From CAZMXP01 sp964570285 (GTDB lineage: Bacteria > Planctomycetota > PLA2): DNA of 64,000 bases. The translations under genes and the position numbers were made by a program. The stretch lies in NCBI GenBank assembly GCA_964570285.1, contig CAZMXP010000005.1, positions 1 to 64,000 on the forward strand, read 5' to 3'. The notes beneath the pieces were generated by a model. That model worked only from the letters and a program-made list of their open reading frames with translations. It made no database searches and was not told the DNA's origin. This document shows, one piece after another, positions 51,428 to 60,379 of the stretch (its first letter is position 1; the number at the start of each line of letters is the position of its first letter).

Positions 51428-54030
51428 TACGCCCCCAGGTCGGCGATCGCGTTGCGCAGGCGGGCGACGCGTTCGGCGACCTCCTCGCGGCGCTGCCGTT
51501 CGCGCTCGACGACCTCCGGCTTGGCGCGGGAGGTGAACTCCCGGTTGGCGAGCTTGGCGTCGATCGAGGCGAGCAGCTTCTGCGCCTCTTCGAGCTCCTT
51601 CTGCTTGCGCGCCCGCTCCGCGGCGACCCGCTCCTTGTCGAGGGGGACGATGACGGTGTCCCGCGGGAGCACCTGCACCGCCGTCGGCCCCTGCGGATCG
51701 ACGTTCCTGCCCGAGTAGACGGTGCCTGCGGGCGCAAGGCCGGCGAGAAACTCAGCCTCCTCCTGAAAGATCTGCGGGTCCTGGGTGACGATGTAGGCGT
51801 CGCCGGTGCCGGGCTTGAGCTGGTACTCGTTCCAGACGTTGCGGATCGCGCGGACGGCCGCTTGCAGCCGTTCCATCTCCGCCTCCGCCACCCCGTCCCG
51901 CGGGCCGGCCTCCGGCCAGCCGAGCAGCGCCGCGGGCTCCTTCTCGCCCAGCGCCTCGCCGAGTTCGGCGGCGAGGTAGGGCGCCATCGGCTGCGCGAGG
52001 CGCACGATCGTCGAGAGCACCGACAGCAGCGTCGCGCCGCAGGCGAGATCCTCGGCGCGGATGCGCGCCTTGCTCGCCTCGAGGTACCAGTCGCAGAAGT
52101 CGTCCCAGACGAACCGGTAGAGCGCCTGCGCGGCGTCGCTGAAGCGCAACTGCTCGAGCGCCTCGCTGACCGCGGCGACGGCGGCGCTCCGGCGCGAGAG
52201 GATCCACCGGTCGTGGCGGTGGTCGCCCGGCCGGGCCGAGCGCGCCGCCTCCGGCACGCTCATCAGGACGTAGCGCGCGGCGTTCCAGATCTTGTTCATG
52301 AAATTGCGGCCGAGCTCGAACTTCGTCGGCGCGAGCTTCACGTCCTGCCCCTCCGTCGCGAGGATCATCAGCGTGAAGCGGACGGCATCGGCGCCGTACT
52401 GCTCGATCATGTCGCGCGGGTCGATGCCGTTGCCGAGGGACTTGGACATGCGGCGCCCCTGCTCGTCGAGCACGGTCGCATTGATGTAGACGGTGTCGAA
52501 AGGGCACTTGCCCAGGAACTCGTATCCGGCCATCACCATCCGGGCGACCCAGAGGTAGATGATCTCCCGGGCGGTCGCGAGGTACTGCGTCGGGTAATAG
52601 CGCCCGAGGTCCGCGGTATCGTTCGGCCAGCCCAGCGTCGAGAAGGGCCAGAGCCACGAAGAGGCCCACGTGTCGAGCACGTCCTCGTCGCGGCGCACGA
52701 GCGGCTTTCCGCTCTTCGGGTGCGGCGATCCGATCGCGAGGTCCTCCACCGACGCGACGGCGTTGCCGTCCGCGTCGTACCAGACGGGGATCTGGTGCCC
52801 CCACCAGAGCTGGCGGCTGATGCACCAGTCGCGGACGTTTTCGAGCCAGTCGAGGTAGACCTTCGCCCAGCGGTCGGGGACGAAGCGGAGGGTCCCGTCC
52901 TTCACCGCGGCGATCGCGGGCTTCGCGAGCGGCGCCATCTTGACGAACCACTGCTCCGAGACGAGCGGCTCGATCGGCGACTTGCTGCGGTCGCTGAGCG
53001 GCAGGTTGTGCGTGTGCTCCTCGATCCGGTCGACGAGCCCCTGCGCCTCGAGGTCCTTGACGACCCGCTTGCGCGCCTCGGCGCGGTCGAGCCCCGCGTA
53101 GGCGCCGGCGGCGTCGTTGAGCGTGCCGTCGGGATTCAGGATGTTCACGATCGCGAGCCCGTGGCGCAGGCCGCGCTCGTGGTCGGCGAAGTCGTGGCCC
53201 GGCGTCACCTTGACGGCGCCCGAGCCGAACTTCGGATCCACGGTGTCGTCGGCGACGACCTGGATCGTGCGGCCGGTGAGCGGCAGATGGACGCGCTGGC
53301 CGACGAGGTCGCGGTAGCGTTCGTCCCCCGGGTGCACCGCCACCGCGGTGTCGCCCAGCATCGTCTCCGGGCGCGTCGTCGCGACGACGACGAAACCGAG
53401 GCCGTCGCAGCGCGGATAGCGCAGGTGCCAGAGGTGCCCCTTCGTCTCGCGATCCTCGATCTCGTCGTCGCCGACCGCCGAGCGCAGCACGCAGTCCCAG
53501 TTGACCATCCTCGTGCCGCGGTAGATGAGCCCCTTCTCCCAGAGCTTCACGAAGGAGACGCGCACGGCGCGGGAGAGGTTCTCGTCCATCGTGAACGCGG
53601 TCCGCGACCAGTCGCAGGAGCAGCCGAGTTCGCGGATCTGCTGCAGGATCAGGTTGCCGTACTCCTCCTTCCAGGCCCAGACCTCCCGCACGAACGCCTC
53701 GCGCCCGAGGTCGTGGCGCGTCTTCTTGCGCTCGCTCCAGATCCGCTTCTCGACGACCGCCTGCGTCGCGATGCCGGCGTGGTCGGTGCCGGGGAGCCAG
53801 AGCACGTCGCGGCCCTGCATCCGCCGGTAGCGCGCGATGACGTCCTGCACGACGTCGTTCAGCGCATGGCCCATGTGCAGCACCGACGTGACGTTCGGCG
53901 GCGGGATCATGCAGGTCCACGGCTCCGCCCCCGGGCGCAGGCCCGCGGTGAAGAGGCCGCTCCGCTCCCACTCCGGCGTCCAGCGCTGCTGCACGCGCCG
54001 CGCGTCGTAGGTCTTGGCGAGTTCCGGCAT
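51427..54030 (-). CDS. valS: Valyl-tRNA synthetase ValS
   Basis: The 867-residue class I synthetase has the HIGH variant in PPPNVTSVLHMGHALND, GTDHAGIATQAVVEKRI, the editing domain with VVATTRPETMLGDTAV, WCISRQLWWGHQIPVWY, and the KMSKS variant RRMSKSLGNGIDP. A C-terminal coiled-coil arm (ARKQKELEEAQKLLASIDAK) is normal for ValS. It charges tRNA-Val and edits threonine. TAGTAT lies 13 bases before the ATG. Only 16 bases separate it from the PPC gene upstream, so there is no room for a T-box leader. Confidence 0.98.
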   Translation of the reverse strand: MPELAKTYDARRVQQRWTPEWERSGLFTAGLRPGAEPWTCMIPPPNVTSVLHMGHALNDVVQDVIARYRRMQGRDVLWLPGTDHAGIATQAVVEKRIWSERKKTRHDLGREAFVREVWAWKEEYGNLILQQIRELGCSCDWSRTAFTMDENLSRAVRVSFVKLWEKGLIYRGTRMVNWDCVLRSAVGDDEIEDRETKGHLWHLRYPRCDGLGFVVVATTRPETMLGDTAVAVHPGDERYRDLVGQRVHLPLTGRTIQVVADDTVDPKFGSGAVKVTPGHDFADHERGLRHGLAIVNILNPDGTLNDAAGAYAGLDRAEARKRVVKDLEAQGLVDRIEEHTHNLPLSDRSKSPIEPLVSEQWFVKMAPLAKPAIAAVKDGTLRFVPDRWAKVYLDWLENVRDWCISRQLWWGHQIPVWYDADGNAVASVEDLAIGSPHPKSGKPLVRRDEDVLDTWASSWLWPFSTLGWPNDTADLGRYYPTQYLATAREIIYLWVARMVMAGYEFLGKCPFDTVYINATVLDEQGRRMSKSLGNGIDPRDMIEQYGADAVRFTLMILATEGQDVKLAPTKFELGRNFMNKIWNAARYVLMSVPEAARSARPGDHRHDRWILSRRSAAVAAVSEALEQLRFSDAAQALYRFVWDDFCDWYLEASKARIRAEDLACGATLLSVLSTIVRLAQPMAPYLAAELGEALGEKEPAALLGWPEAGPRDGVAEAEMERLQAAVRAIRNVWNEYQLKPGTGDAYIVTQDPQIFQEEAEFLAGLAPAGTVYSGRNVDPQGPTAVQVLPRDTVIVPLDKERVAAERARKQKELEEAQKLLASIDAKLANREFTSRAKPEVVERERQRREEVAERVARLRNAIADLGA

Positions 54031-54046
54031 GAACCGTTCAAGGATA

Positions 54047-54469
54047 CTACGGGAGCTGGAGCGGGTTGAACCCCGCGGCGGCGTCGCGCACCCGGGGCAG
54101 CGCCGCCTTGAGGCGCCGGATCCAGATCTCGCAGGCGGTCCCGACGACCCCCTTGTTCAGGTGGCCGGTGAAGGCGATCAGCTCGGTCCCCGAGACCGTC
54201 ACGTGGGCGTGCACGTGCGGCTCCCCCTCGAGCATGGACAGCACGCCGACCAGGGAGCCGATCTCCATCGGCTCCTCGAAGCGGCGCGGCAGGTACTCCT
54301 TCCGCTGCGGGTCGAAGAAGGCGATCTCGACGTCGCTCGTGCTGCCGAGGCCGCCGAACCAGCCGCCCTGGATCTTCTGCTCCTCGGCCACGGCGCGAAG
54401 CGAGGCGACGATCTCCTCCCCCGGCACGAGCGCGACGACGACGGTGTCGCCCTCGACTAGGATCCTCAT
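54047..54469 (-). CDS. PPC-domain (DUF296) protein
   Basis: The 140-residue protein is one PPC/DUF296 domain: FGGLGSTSDVEIAFFDPQRK, MEIGSLVGVLSMLEGEPHVH, the metal-binding AHVTVSG and GHLNKGVVGTACEIWI. Bacterial PPC proteins are small trimers, some binding DNA or metal, most uncharacterised. TACCGT lies 7 bases before ATG 54469; no Shine-Dalgarno. It is divergent from the glycosylase gene and 16 bases ahead of valS. Confidence 0.9.
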   Translation of the reverse strand: MRILVEGDTVVVALVPGEEIVASLRAVAEEQKIQGGWFGGLGSTSDVEIAFFDPQRKEYLPRRFEEPMEIGSLVGVLSMLEGEPHVHAHVTVSGTELIAFTGHLNKGVVGTACEIWIRRLKAALPRVRDAAAGFNPLQLP

Positions 54470-54476
54470 CGGAGGA

Positions 54477-54482
54477 ACGGTA
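54477..54482 (-). promoter_or_regulatory. Putative -10 element of the PPC-valS-FHA unit
   Basis: TACCGT on the minus strand ends 7 bases before the PPC ATG. It fits the TAnnnT pattern seen at other unit starts. Confidence 0.3.
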
Positions 54483-54511
54483 CGACCGAATCCCGCCGTT
54501 TGCAACCACCT

Positions 54512-55396
54512 ATGCCCGTCGCGCGCCACCCCCTCGCGGCTCCCCCCGGATTCAGCCTCGCCTCCACGATCCTGAGCCACGGCTGGAGCGACCTCGCCCC
54601 CTTCGAGGCCGACCCCGCCGCCGCAACCCTCGGCATCCGCCTCGGTCGGGTCCGCGCGACGGTCGCGGGCGACGAGATCCGCCTCGAGTCCGCGCGCCCC
54701 CTCGGCAGCCGCGCCTCCGCCGACGCCCTCGCCGCCGTGCGCGGCTGCCTCCATTTCGACCTCGACCTCGATCCCTTCTGGGAACTCTGCCGCGCCGACC
54801 CGGAACTCGACTGGGCCGCGCGCCTCGGCGCCGGCCGCTTCCTCCGCGCGCCGACGCTCTTCCACGACGCGCTGATGGTGCTCGCGACGACGAACTGCTC
54901 CTGGGCGCTGACGCGGCGCATGGTCGGCGCACTCGCGGCGCACTACGGCGTGGACGGCGCGCTGCCGACGCCGGAGCGGCTGCGCGAGGTCCCGCCGCAG
55001 GAGTTGCGCGAGCGGGCGAGCGTGGGGTACCGCGCTCCCTACTTCTCCGCGCTCGCGGCAGAGCGCGATCTGGAGGGGCTGCGGGGAGGGGGCACTTCCA
55101 CGGCCGAGTTGCGCGCGCGGCTGCTTCTGCTGGACGGGTTCGGCTCGTATGCGGCGGAGAACCTGCTCCGCCTGCTCGGCCGCTTCGAGCATCTGGCCCT
55201 CGACTCGTGGGTCAAGAACATCTGGAAGGAGCGCCACCCCCGCGGCGCGTTCACCGAGCGCGCGATCGCGCGGCGGTTCAAGCGCTATGGCCCATGGAAG
55301 GGCCTCGCGCTCTGGCTCAGTCTCACGCGCCCCTGGTATTCGCCCACCGGGCGCAGCCTGACCCACAGCGACCGCGACAGCACCTCACGAAAGTAG
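54512..55396 (+). CDS. HhH-GPD superfamily DNA glycosylase (AlkA/OGG-like)
   Basis: The 294-residue protein has a helical HhH-GPD core in its C-terminal half: NCSWALTRRMVGALAAHYG, then the helix-hairpin-helix LLLLDGFGSYAAENLLRLLG and FEHLALDSWVKNIW, in which the Asp is the conserved catalytic residue. The Lys of bifunctional OGG1 enzymes is not evident, so a monofunctional AlkA-like base remover is more likely. The N-terminal half resembles the AlkA/OGG beta domain only loosely. ATG 54512 is used; a TTG at 54500 is possible. No iron-sulfur Cys loop. Confidence 0.82.
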   Translation: MPVARHPLAAPPGFSLASTILSHGWSDLAPFEADPAAATLGIRLGRVRATVAGDEIRLESARPLGSRASADALAAVRGCLHFDLDLDPFWELCRADPELDWAARLGAGRFLRAPTLFHDALMVLATTNCSWALTRRMVGALAAHYGVDGALPTPERLREVPPQELRERASVGYRAPYFSALAAERDLEGLRGGGTSTAELRARLLLLDGFGSYAAENLLRLLGRFEHLALDSWVKNIWKERHPRGAFTERAIARRFKRYGPWKGLALWLSLTRPWYSPTGRSLTHSDRDSTSRK

Positions 55397-55425
55397 CGTC
55401 TTGGCGCTACGGCTGGTTCTGGCGG

Positions 55426-55533
55426 ACTGTCGGTCTTGAGCGCCTCAAGGCCAGGCTCGGCGACTACGTCCGAATCGCCGGCAGGGGCGAGTCCGTCCTT
55501 GTCCGAGGCCACGGCGGCGTCGTCGCCGAAGGC
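55426..55533 (+). pseudogene. Remnant of a Phd/YefM-type antitoxin
   Basis: The plus-strand translation TVGLERLKARLGDYV followed by GRGESVLVRGHGGVVAEG matches the N-terminal pattern of prevent-host-death antitoxins (T-V-G-x-x-x-L-K-x-x-L-x-x-Y, G-E-x-V-L-V, G-x-V-V-A-E). No ATG, GTG or TTG precedes it in frame after the glycosylase stop, and no stop closes it before it runs antisense into kdsA. No toxin gene follows. It looks like the dead end of a toxin-antitoxin pair in the 205-base gap 55397-55601. Confidence 0.55.
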
Positions 55534-55601
55534 GTGCGCATGGGGTGGATCGTGCTCCGCCGCTACGCCGCGGGCGGCACGGCACACGCCGCTCGAGCCG
55601 C

Positions 55602-56387
55602 TCAGGACCCGCGGATCCGCGCGACTTCGTCGAGCAGCGCGGGCAACGCGTCGAGGGCGACCATATTCGGGCCGTCGCTGAGCGCCTTGGAAGGGTCCTC
55701 GTGGGTCTCGACGAAGAGGCCGTCGATGCCGACGGCGGCGGCGGCGCGGGCGAGCACCGGGACCATCGAGGCGTCGCCCCCCGACGCGTGGCCGAGGCCG
55801 CCCGGGCGCTGGACGCTGTGGGTCGCATCGAAGACTACGGGCGCGTACTGGCGCATGATCGGCAGCGAGCGGAAGTCGACGACGAGGTTGTGGTAGCCGA
55901 AGGTCGTGCCGCGCTCGACGAGCGCGACCTCGCCGTGGCCCGCGACCGAGCGCACCTTGTCGACGGCGTGCCTCATGTCCTCGGGCGCGACGAACTGCCC
56001 CTTCTTGACGAAGACCGGCTTGCCGGTCGCCGCGGCGGCGAGCAGCAGGTCGGTCTGCCGGCAGAGGAACGCGGGGATCTGAAGCGTGTCCACGTGGCGG
56101 GCGACCTCGGCAACCTGCGCGCGCTCGTGGATGTCAGTGTTGACCATCAGGCCGAGCCTTTCGCGCACCTCGGAGAGGATCGCGAGCGCCTCGTCGATGC
56201 CCGGCCCGCGATAGGAGGCGCCGGAGGTGCGGTTCGCCTTGTCGAACGACGCCTTGAACAGGAGGCGCACGGGCCGCTTCGCGGCGATCCGCGCGAGCCG
56301 CTCCGCGATCCGCAGCGTGATCTCGCGCCCCTCGACGACACAGGGGCCCGCGATCAGGAGCAGCCTTCCCTCCGCGAAGAGGCTCAC
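55602..56387 (-). CDS. kdsA: 3-deoxy-D-manno-octulosonate 8-phosphate synthase KdsA
   Basis: The 261-residue protein shows LLIAGPCVVEGREITLRIAE, LFKASFDKANRTS, MVNTDIHE, LQIPAFLCRQTDLL, KKGQFVAPEDM and FDATHSVQRPGG. It condenses phosphoenolpyruvate with arabinose-5-phosphate to KDO-8-P for lipopolysaccharide. Cys 16 in AGPCV is the mark of the metal-dependent class (the metal-independent class has Asn there). GTG 56387 overlaps the lysA stop (GTGA). Confidence 0.96.
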   Translation of the reverse strand: MSLFAEGRLLLIAGPCVVEGREITLRIAERLARIAAKRPVRLLFKASFDKANRTSGASYRGPGIDEALAILSEVRERLGLMVNTDIHERAQVAEVARHVDTLQIPAFLCRQTDLLLAAAATGKPVFVKKGQFVAPEDMRHAVDKVRSVAGHGEVALVERGTTFGYHNLVVDFRSLPIMRQYAPVVFDATHSVQRPGGLGHASGGDASMVPVLARAAAAVGIDGLFVETHEDPSKALSDGPNMVALDALPALLDEVARIRGS

Positions 56388-57646
56388 GGCCCCCTCCACT
56401 CCGGCTCCGCGCTCTCGCCGCGCACGAGGTCCTCCTCCGACTCGCGGCGGCGCGCGATGCCGAAGCGCTCCCCGTCCACGACCACTTCGGCGGCGCGCGG
56501 CCGAGCGTTGTAGTTGCTCGACATGACGAAGCCGTAGGCGCCCGCGCTGCGCACGCAGAGCAGGTCGCCGGCGCGCATCGGCGGCATCGCGCGGTCTTTC
56601 GCGAGGAAGTCGCCCGATTCGCAGACCGGCCCGACGACGTCCGCCGCCGTCTCGGGCCCCGGCCGCGCCTCGACCGGCTCGATGCGGTGGTAGGCGCCGT
56701 AGAGGCTCGGCCGGATCAGGTCGTTCATCGCCGCGTCGCAGATCAGGAAGCGCTTCTCGCCCCCCTCCTTGACGAAGAGGAGCCGCGTCAGCAGCACCCC
56801 CGCGTTGCCCACGAGCAGCCGCCCCGGCTCCATATGCACCTTGAATCCGCTCGCGAGCAGCATCGGCACCAGCGGCTCGGCGAACTCCCGCATCTCGCGC
56901 GCCTCGCCTTCGCGGTAGTGGATGCCGAAGCCGCCGCCGATGTTGACGGTGTCGAGGGCGGGGTGGCTCCCCTTCAGTTCCGCGGCGAGCGCGAGCAGCC
57001 GCGTCACCATCTCGACATAGGGTTCGACGGTGGTGATCTGCGAACCGATGTGAACGTGCAGTCCCGAGAGCCTGACCCCCCCGAGCCCCCCCAGAGTGCC
57101 GGCGAGGCGCCGGGTGCGCTCGATGTCGAGACCGAACTTCGTCTCCTTCTTGCCCGTGGCGATGTAGGTGTGCGTCTTCGGGTCGACGTCGGGGTTCACG
57201 CGGAGCGCGATGCGCGCGACCTCGCCGCGCGACCTCGCGACGGCGTCGATGAGGTCGAGTTCGGGCTCGCTTTCGACGTTGAAGGTGTCGATGCCCACCT
57301 CGAGCGCGTACTCGATCTCGTCGCGCCGCTTGCCGACGCCGGCGAAGTCGATCTTGCCGGCGTCGCCGCCGGCGCGCAGCACGCGGAAGATCTCGCCGCG
57401 GCTCACGACGTCGAAGCCGGCCCCCTCCTCCGCGAGCGCGCGCAAGAGCGCGAGGTTCGCGTTCGCCTTCACCGCGTAGCGGATCTGCGGGCTCACCGCC
57501 GCGAAGGCGTCGCGCAGCCGCCGGAAGTGGCCGAGCAGCGTCGCTCTCGAATAGACGTAGGTCGGCGTGCCGACCTCCTGCGCGATGCGGCGCAGCGGCA
57601 CGCCTTCGGCGAAGAGGGATCCGTCGCGGCGGGCGAAATCGTCCAT
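56384..57646 (-). CDS. lysA: Diaminopimelate decarboxylase LysA
   Basis: The 420-residue PLP enzyme has RYAVKANANLALLRAL (Schiff-base K60), LHVHIGSQITTVEPYVE, VNIGGGFGIHYREGE, MEPGRLLVGNAGVL, and CESGDFLAKDR, as in LysA. It makes L-lysine from meso-diaminopimelate in the cytoplasm. TATCCT lies 10 bases before ATG 57646 without a clear Shine-Dalgarno. It is coupled to kdsA, linking lysine/wall and LPS precursor supply. The frame is open upstream to 57685, but that stretch is low-complexity Pro. Confidence 0.96.
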   Translation of the reverse strand: MDDFARRDGSLFAEGVPLRRIAQEVGTPTYVYSRATLLGHFRRLRDAFAAVSPQIRYAVKANANLALLRALAEEGAGFDVVSRGEIFRVLRAGGDAGKIDFAGVGKRRDEIEYALEVGIDTFNVESEPELDLIDAVARSRGEVARIALRVNPDVDPKTHTYIATGKKETKFGLDIERTRRLAGTLGGLGGVRLSGLHVHIGSQITTVEPYVEMVTRLLALAAELKGSHPALDTVNIGGGFGIHYREGEAREMREFAEPLVPMLLASGFKVHMEPGRLLVGNAGVLLTRLLFVKEGGEKRFLICDAAMNDLIRPSLYGAYHRIEPVEARPGPETAADVVGPVCESGDFLAKDRAMPPMRAGDLLCVRSAGAYGFVMSSNYNARPRAAEVVVDGERFGIARRRESEEDLVRGESAEPEWRGP

Positions 57647-57656
57647 CTCTCGCGGG

Positions 57657-57662
57657 AGGATA
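57657..57662 (-). promoter_or_regulatory. Putative -10 element of lysA-kdsA
   Basis: TATCCT on the minus strand ends 10 bases before the lysA ATG; part of the TAnnnT series. Confidence 0.3.
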
Positions 57663-57691
57663 ACGGGGGGCGGGGGGGGGTGCAAATGCGG

Positions 57692-60067
57692 TCACGCGCG
57701 CGCGGGGGGCAGGCTCCGCGCGCACCGGAAGCCGACATCGGTGTCGCGCACGGTCGGCTGGTTCCAGTAGCGGTAGGTGGTCCGGAGCACCCGCGGCGGA
57801 TTGAACCAGGCGCCGCCGCGCAGCGCGCGCAGGACCCTCTCCTCGTCGAACCAAGAGTCCGTCCAGTCCCAGACCCCGCCGGCCGCGTCGCCCATGCCGT
57901 AGACCGACTCGGCGGTCTCGAACGCGCCGACGGGCTCGGGTTGCGGATTCACCTCGCGCGAGTCCCTGCACTTCGCGAGGCTCGCATCCTCGAGGTCGCC
58001 CCACGGGAAGGTGCGACCGTCCACGCCGCGCGCCGCCTTCTCGCGCTCCTGCTCGGTGGGAAGGCGCCACTCCCGCGATGTCTCGGCACTCTTCCACGCG
58101 CAGTAGGCGCGGGCGTCGTCCCACGAGACGCAGTGCACAGGGAGCCTCCCGACGAAGTCCTCGCCGTAGGTCGCGAGGCTCCACTCGCGCGCCCTTCCGC
58201 TGATGCGGTTGATGGGCTGGAACCTGCCCTTCCTCGTGCGCTTGAAGAAGAGCCCGTCGGACTCGTTGCGCGGCATGCGCGCATCCGCCTCGCCCGGCTC
58301 GAGCGCGGCCAGGAACTGCGCGTACTCCCGGCGCGTGACCGGGTACTTCGCGATCGCGAAATCTGCGAGCTCGACCACCCCCGTGTCGCTTCCCTCGCCG
58401 TAGACGAACGGCCCGCCCGGCACGTAGACGAACCCCGCCCCGATCTCCTCGGCGGTGCGCAGCCGCACCGAGCCCGTCCAGGAGCGGTTGCGCGCGATCT
58501 GCACGGGGACGCGGGTCTCGCGGAACCCGGCCTTCCGGAGGAGGCAGAGGTAGCTTCCCATCGGGAGCGTCACGGGCGCGAGCGGGGTCGTCCCGAGGGG
58601 GCGCTCCTCGCCGGCGACGAGCACGCCGTCCCGCTCGGTGTAGCGGTAGAGCGTCACGTCGGCGCCCGCGGGGTCGGAGACCAGCCGCAGCTCGGCGCCG
58701 CCGTCCACGTAGGCGGCGAGGCTCCCGTCGTCGAAGCGGCGCACCATCTCCCGCGCGTACGCCGAGCCCGTCGCGTCGCGCAGGCGGTCGGCCTCGTCGA
58801 GACGGGTGCGCCACAGATCGGCCAGCGCCCGGCGGGCCGCCGCGTTTCCCGGCTCCTGGGTCAGCGCGGCGTTGAGCAGGTCGGTCGCCTCGCCGAAGGC
58901 GAGAGCGACGCGCGTCCTCGCGTTCGCGGCGGTCGCCCGCGCGTCCAGCAGCCTCCGCTTCTCCGCGACCCTCTGCCAAGGCTTGAACCGGTTCGCTTCG
59001 CTCTCGGCCGCCCGACCGGCATCGTCCCGCTCCTGCCGGAGTCGCAGGTAGTCCGCCGCCGCCACCCTCCCCTTCTTCGCGAGCAGCTCCGCCTCCTCGT
59101 GGTGACGGTCCCGCTCCGCGCGGCCATCGAGCCAGCGACGCAGCTGCCCCCCCAGTTCGGCGGCACTGCGCTGTCGCGTTTCGCGATCGAGTGCCATCGC
59201 CTGCTCGCAGATCGCCACGAGCGGCACCGGGACCGGCGCCCGGTCGCCGTACGCCGCCACCGCGGGGCAGTCGCCCCTCTGCTTCTTCGATAGCAGGTCC
59301 CGGTCGCGCGCGTCGAACGCGGGCCGCAGCGTCAGCATCTCGTAGAGCACGCACCCCAGCGCATAGACGTCGCTTCGCCGGTCGAGCACGTCGCCGCGCA
59401 TCTGCTCGGGGCTCATGTAGGCGACCGTGCCGGTCATCGAACCGGCCGGGGTGTCGAGTCCCGCCTCCTGCCTGACGGTCAGCATCCCCCGCCCGCTCCC
59501 CTCGCCCCCCTCGAGCTGCGCGAGCCCCCAGTCCATGACCTGCACCTCACCGTAGTCGCCGAGCATGATGTTCTCGGGCTTCAGGTCGCGGTGCAGCACG
59601 TGGCGCTCGTGCGCGAACTGCATCGTCTCGCAGATGCGCTCGAGCACCGTGACGAGCTTGTGCAGCGTGTACTCCCTCTGCCTCTCGGGCCGCCCGAGCG
59701 CGAGATCGTGCAGCACCCGGCGCAGCGTGGACCCCGACACGAGTTTCATCGTGAAGTAGATCTCGCCGCCCGGGGTTACGCCGAGGTCGTGGATCGGCGG
59801 GATCCCCGGGTGCTCCAGCTGCGACGTCGCCTGCGCCTCCGCGATGAAGTGGAGTCGCTGCCGGCGATCGGTCTCCGAGTCCCGCCGCAACACCTTCATG
59901 GCGACGGGGCGCTTGAGGTCGCGGTCGTGGACGAGATAGACTTCCCCGACCCCCCCGCGACCGATCAGCAGTTCGACGTGGAACTTGGGCGCATCGGGAA
60001 GGAGGTCCGCTCCCCCTTCCCCCTCGGCCCACTTCACGATGCTCCTGCGCCCGAGGTCGAATTTCAT
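57692..60067 (-). CDS. Ser/Thr protein kinase fused to PEGA and formylglycine-generating-enzyme-like domains
   Basis: The 791-residue protein has an N-terminal Hanks-type kinase (about 30-315): IGRGGVGEVYLV (Gly loop), K58 in VAMKVL, HRDLKPEN with D161 and N166, DWG (179-181, in place of DFG), and YMSPEQMRGDVLD. A charged coiled-coil region (about 325-440) follows, then a PEGA-like strand domain (about 470-550; RLVSDPAGADVTLYRY). An FGE-sulfatase/SUMF1-like domain ends the protein (about 555-785; PVTRREYAQFLAAL, WRLPTEQEREKAARG, WDWTDSWF, VGFRCAR). No membrane helix. This kinase-FGE fusion is typical of planctomycetes; substrates are unknown. Confidence 0.93.
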   Translation of the reverse strand: MKFDLGRRSIVKWAEGEGGADLLPDAPKFHVELLIGRGGVGEVYLVHDRDLKRPVAMKVLRRDSETDRRQRLHFIAEAQATSQLEHPGIPPIHDLGVTPGGEIYFTMKLVSGSTLRRVLHDLALGRPERQREYTLHKLVTVLERICETMQFAHERHVLHRDLKPENIMLGDYGEVQVMDWGLAQLEGGEGSGRGMLTVRQEAGLDTPAGSMTGTVAYMSPEQMRGDVLDRRSDVYALGCVLYEMLTLRPAFDARDRDLLSKKQRGDCPAVAAYGDRAPVPVPLVAICEQAMALDRETRQRSAAELGGQLRRWLDGRAERDRHHEEAELLAKKGRVAAADYLRLRQERDDAGRAAESEANRFKPWQRVAEKRRLLDARATAANARTRVALAFGEATDLLNAALTQEPGNAAARRALADLWRTRLDEADRLRDATGSAYAREMVRRFDDGSLAAYVDGGAELRLVSDPAGADVTLYRYTERDGVLVAGEERPLGTTPLAPVTLPMGSYLCLLRKAGFRETRVPVQIARNRSWTGSVRLRTAEEIGAGFVYVPGGPFVYGEGSDTGVVELADFAIAKYPVTRREYAQFLAALEPGEADARMPRNESDGLFFKRTRKGRFQPINRISGRAREWSLATYGEDFVGRLPVHCVSWDDARAYCAWKSAETSREWRLPTEQEREKAARGVDGRTFPWGDLEDASLAKCRDSREVNPQPEPVGAFETAESVYGMGDAAGGVWDWTDSWFDEERVLRALRGGAWFNPPRVLRTTYRYWNQPTVRDTDVGFRCARSLPPARA

Positions 60068-60379
60068 GGCAACCTCCCGGTGCGCATCGCCACCCGCGAC
60101 GCTGGGTCGGTCTGGTGCCGCGGCCGGTGGCGCTACACGGCCCACCCTATCACAATTCCGCGCCCCGCGCCATCGGGTGCGCCCCGCGCGCGGCACCTCC
60201 CAAGGTACGCTCGATGACCGCGGAGTCGCCCTCCCGCGCGCGTGGATGCAAGCATCTCACTGCTTGGCGCCGCGGACGCCCACAGGTCTGGCAAGCGCGG
60301 AGCGGAGCGCGGACGGCTTGCGCCGCCCGGATCGGATCGTCCCGGGGGCGGCCCTAGCCGCCCCCGGGGGGAGGGGCCG
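60068..60379. other. Intergenic region with a 12-bp inverted repeat
   Basis: 312 bases without a credible gene between the kinase start and the sigma-factor stop. GGGAGG lies 4 bases before the kinase ATG. Near the other end, 60341-60352 pairs perfectly with 60357-60368 around a 4-base loop. There is no T-run on either strand, so a rho-independent terminator is not certain, though the hairpin sits 12 bases past the sigma-factor stop. Nothing else was recognised. Confidence 0.6.

Noticed and set aside
48734..51718. Plus-strand frame of 994 codons opposite the FHA-CAP gene
   Set aside because: No motif, composition of an antisense shadow; the minus strand has coherent FHA, membrane and CAP domains.
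54031..54046. T-box leader for valS
   Set aside because: Only 16 bases separate valS from the gene before it, too short for a T-box.
51421..54069. Plus-strand open frame of 882 codons antisense to valS, longer than valS itself
   Set aside because: Its translation is low-complexity Arg/Ala/Leu/Val-rich with no motif, while the minus strand encodes a complete ValS. High GC content keeps opposite frames open.
60341..60368. Rho-independent terminator of the sigma-factor gene
   Set aside because: The 12-bp stem is perfect but there is no T-run on the minus strand; kept only as an inverted repeat.
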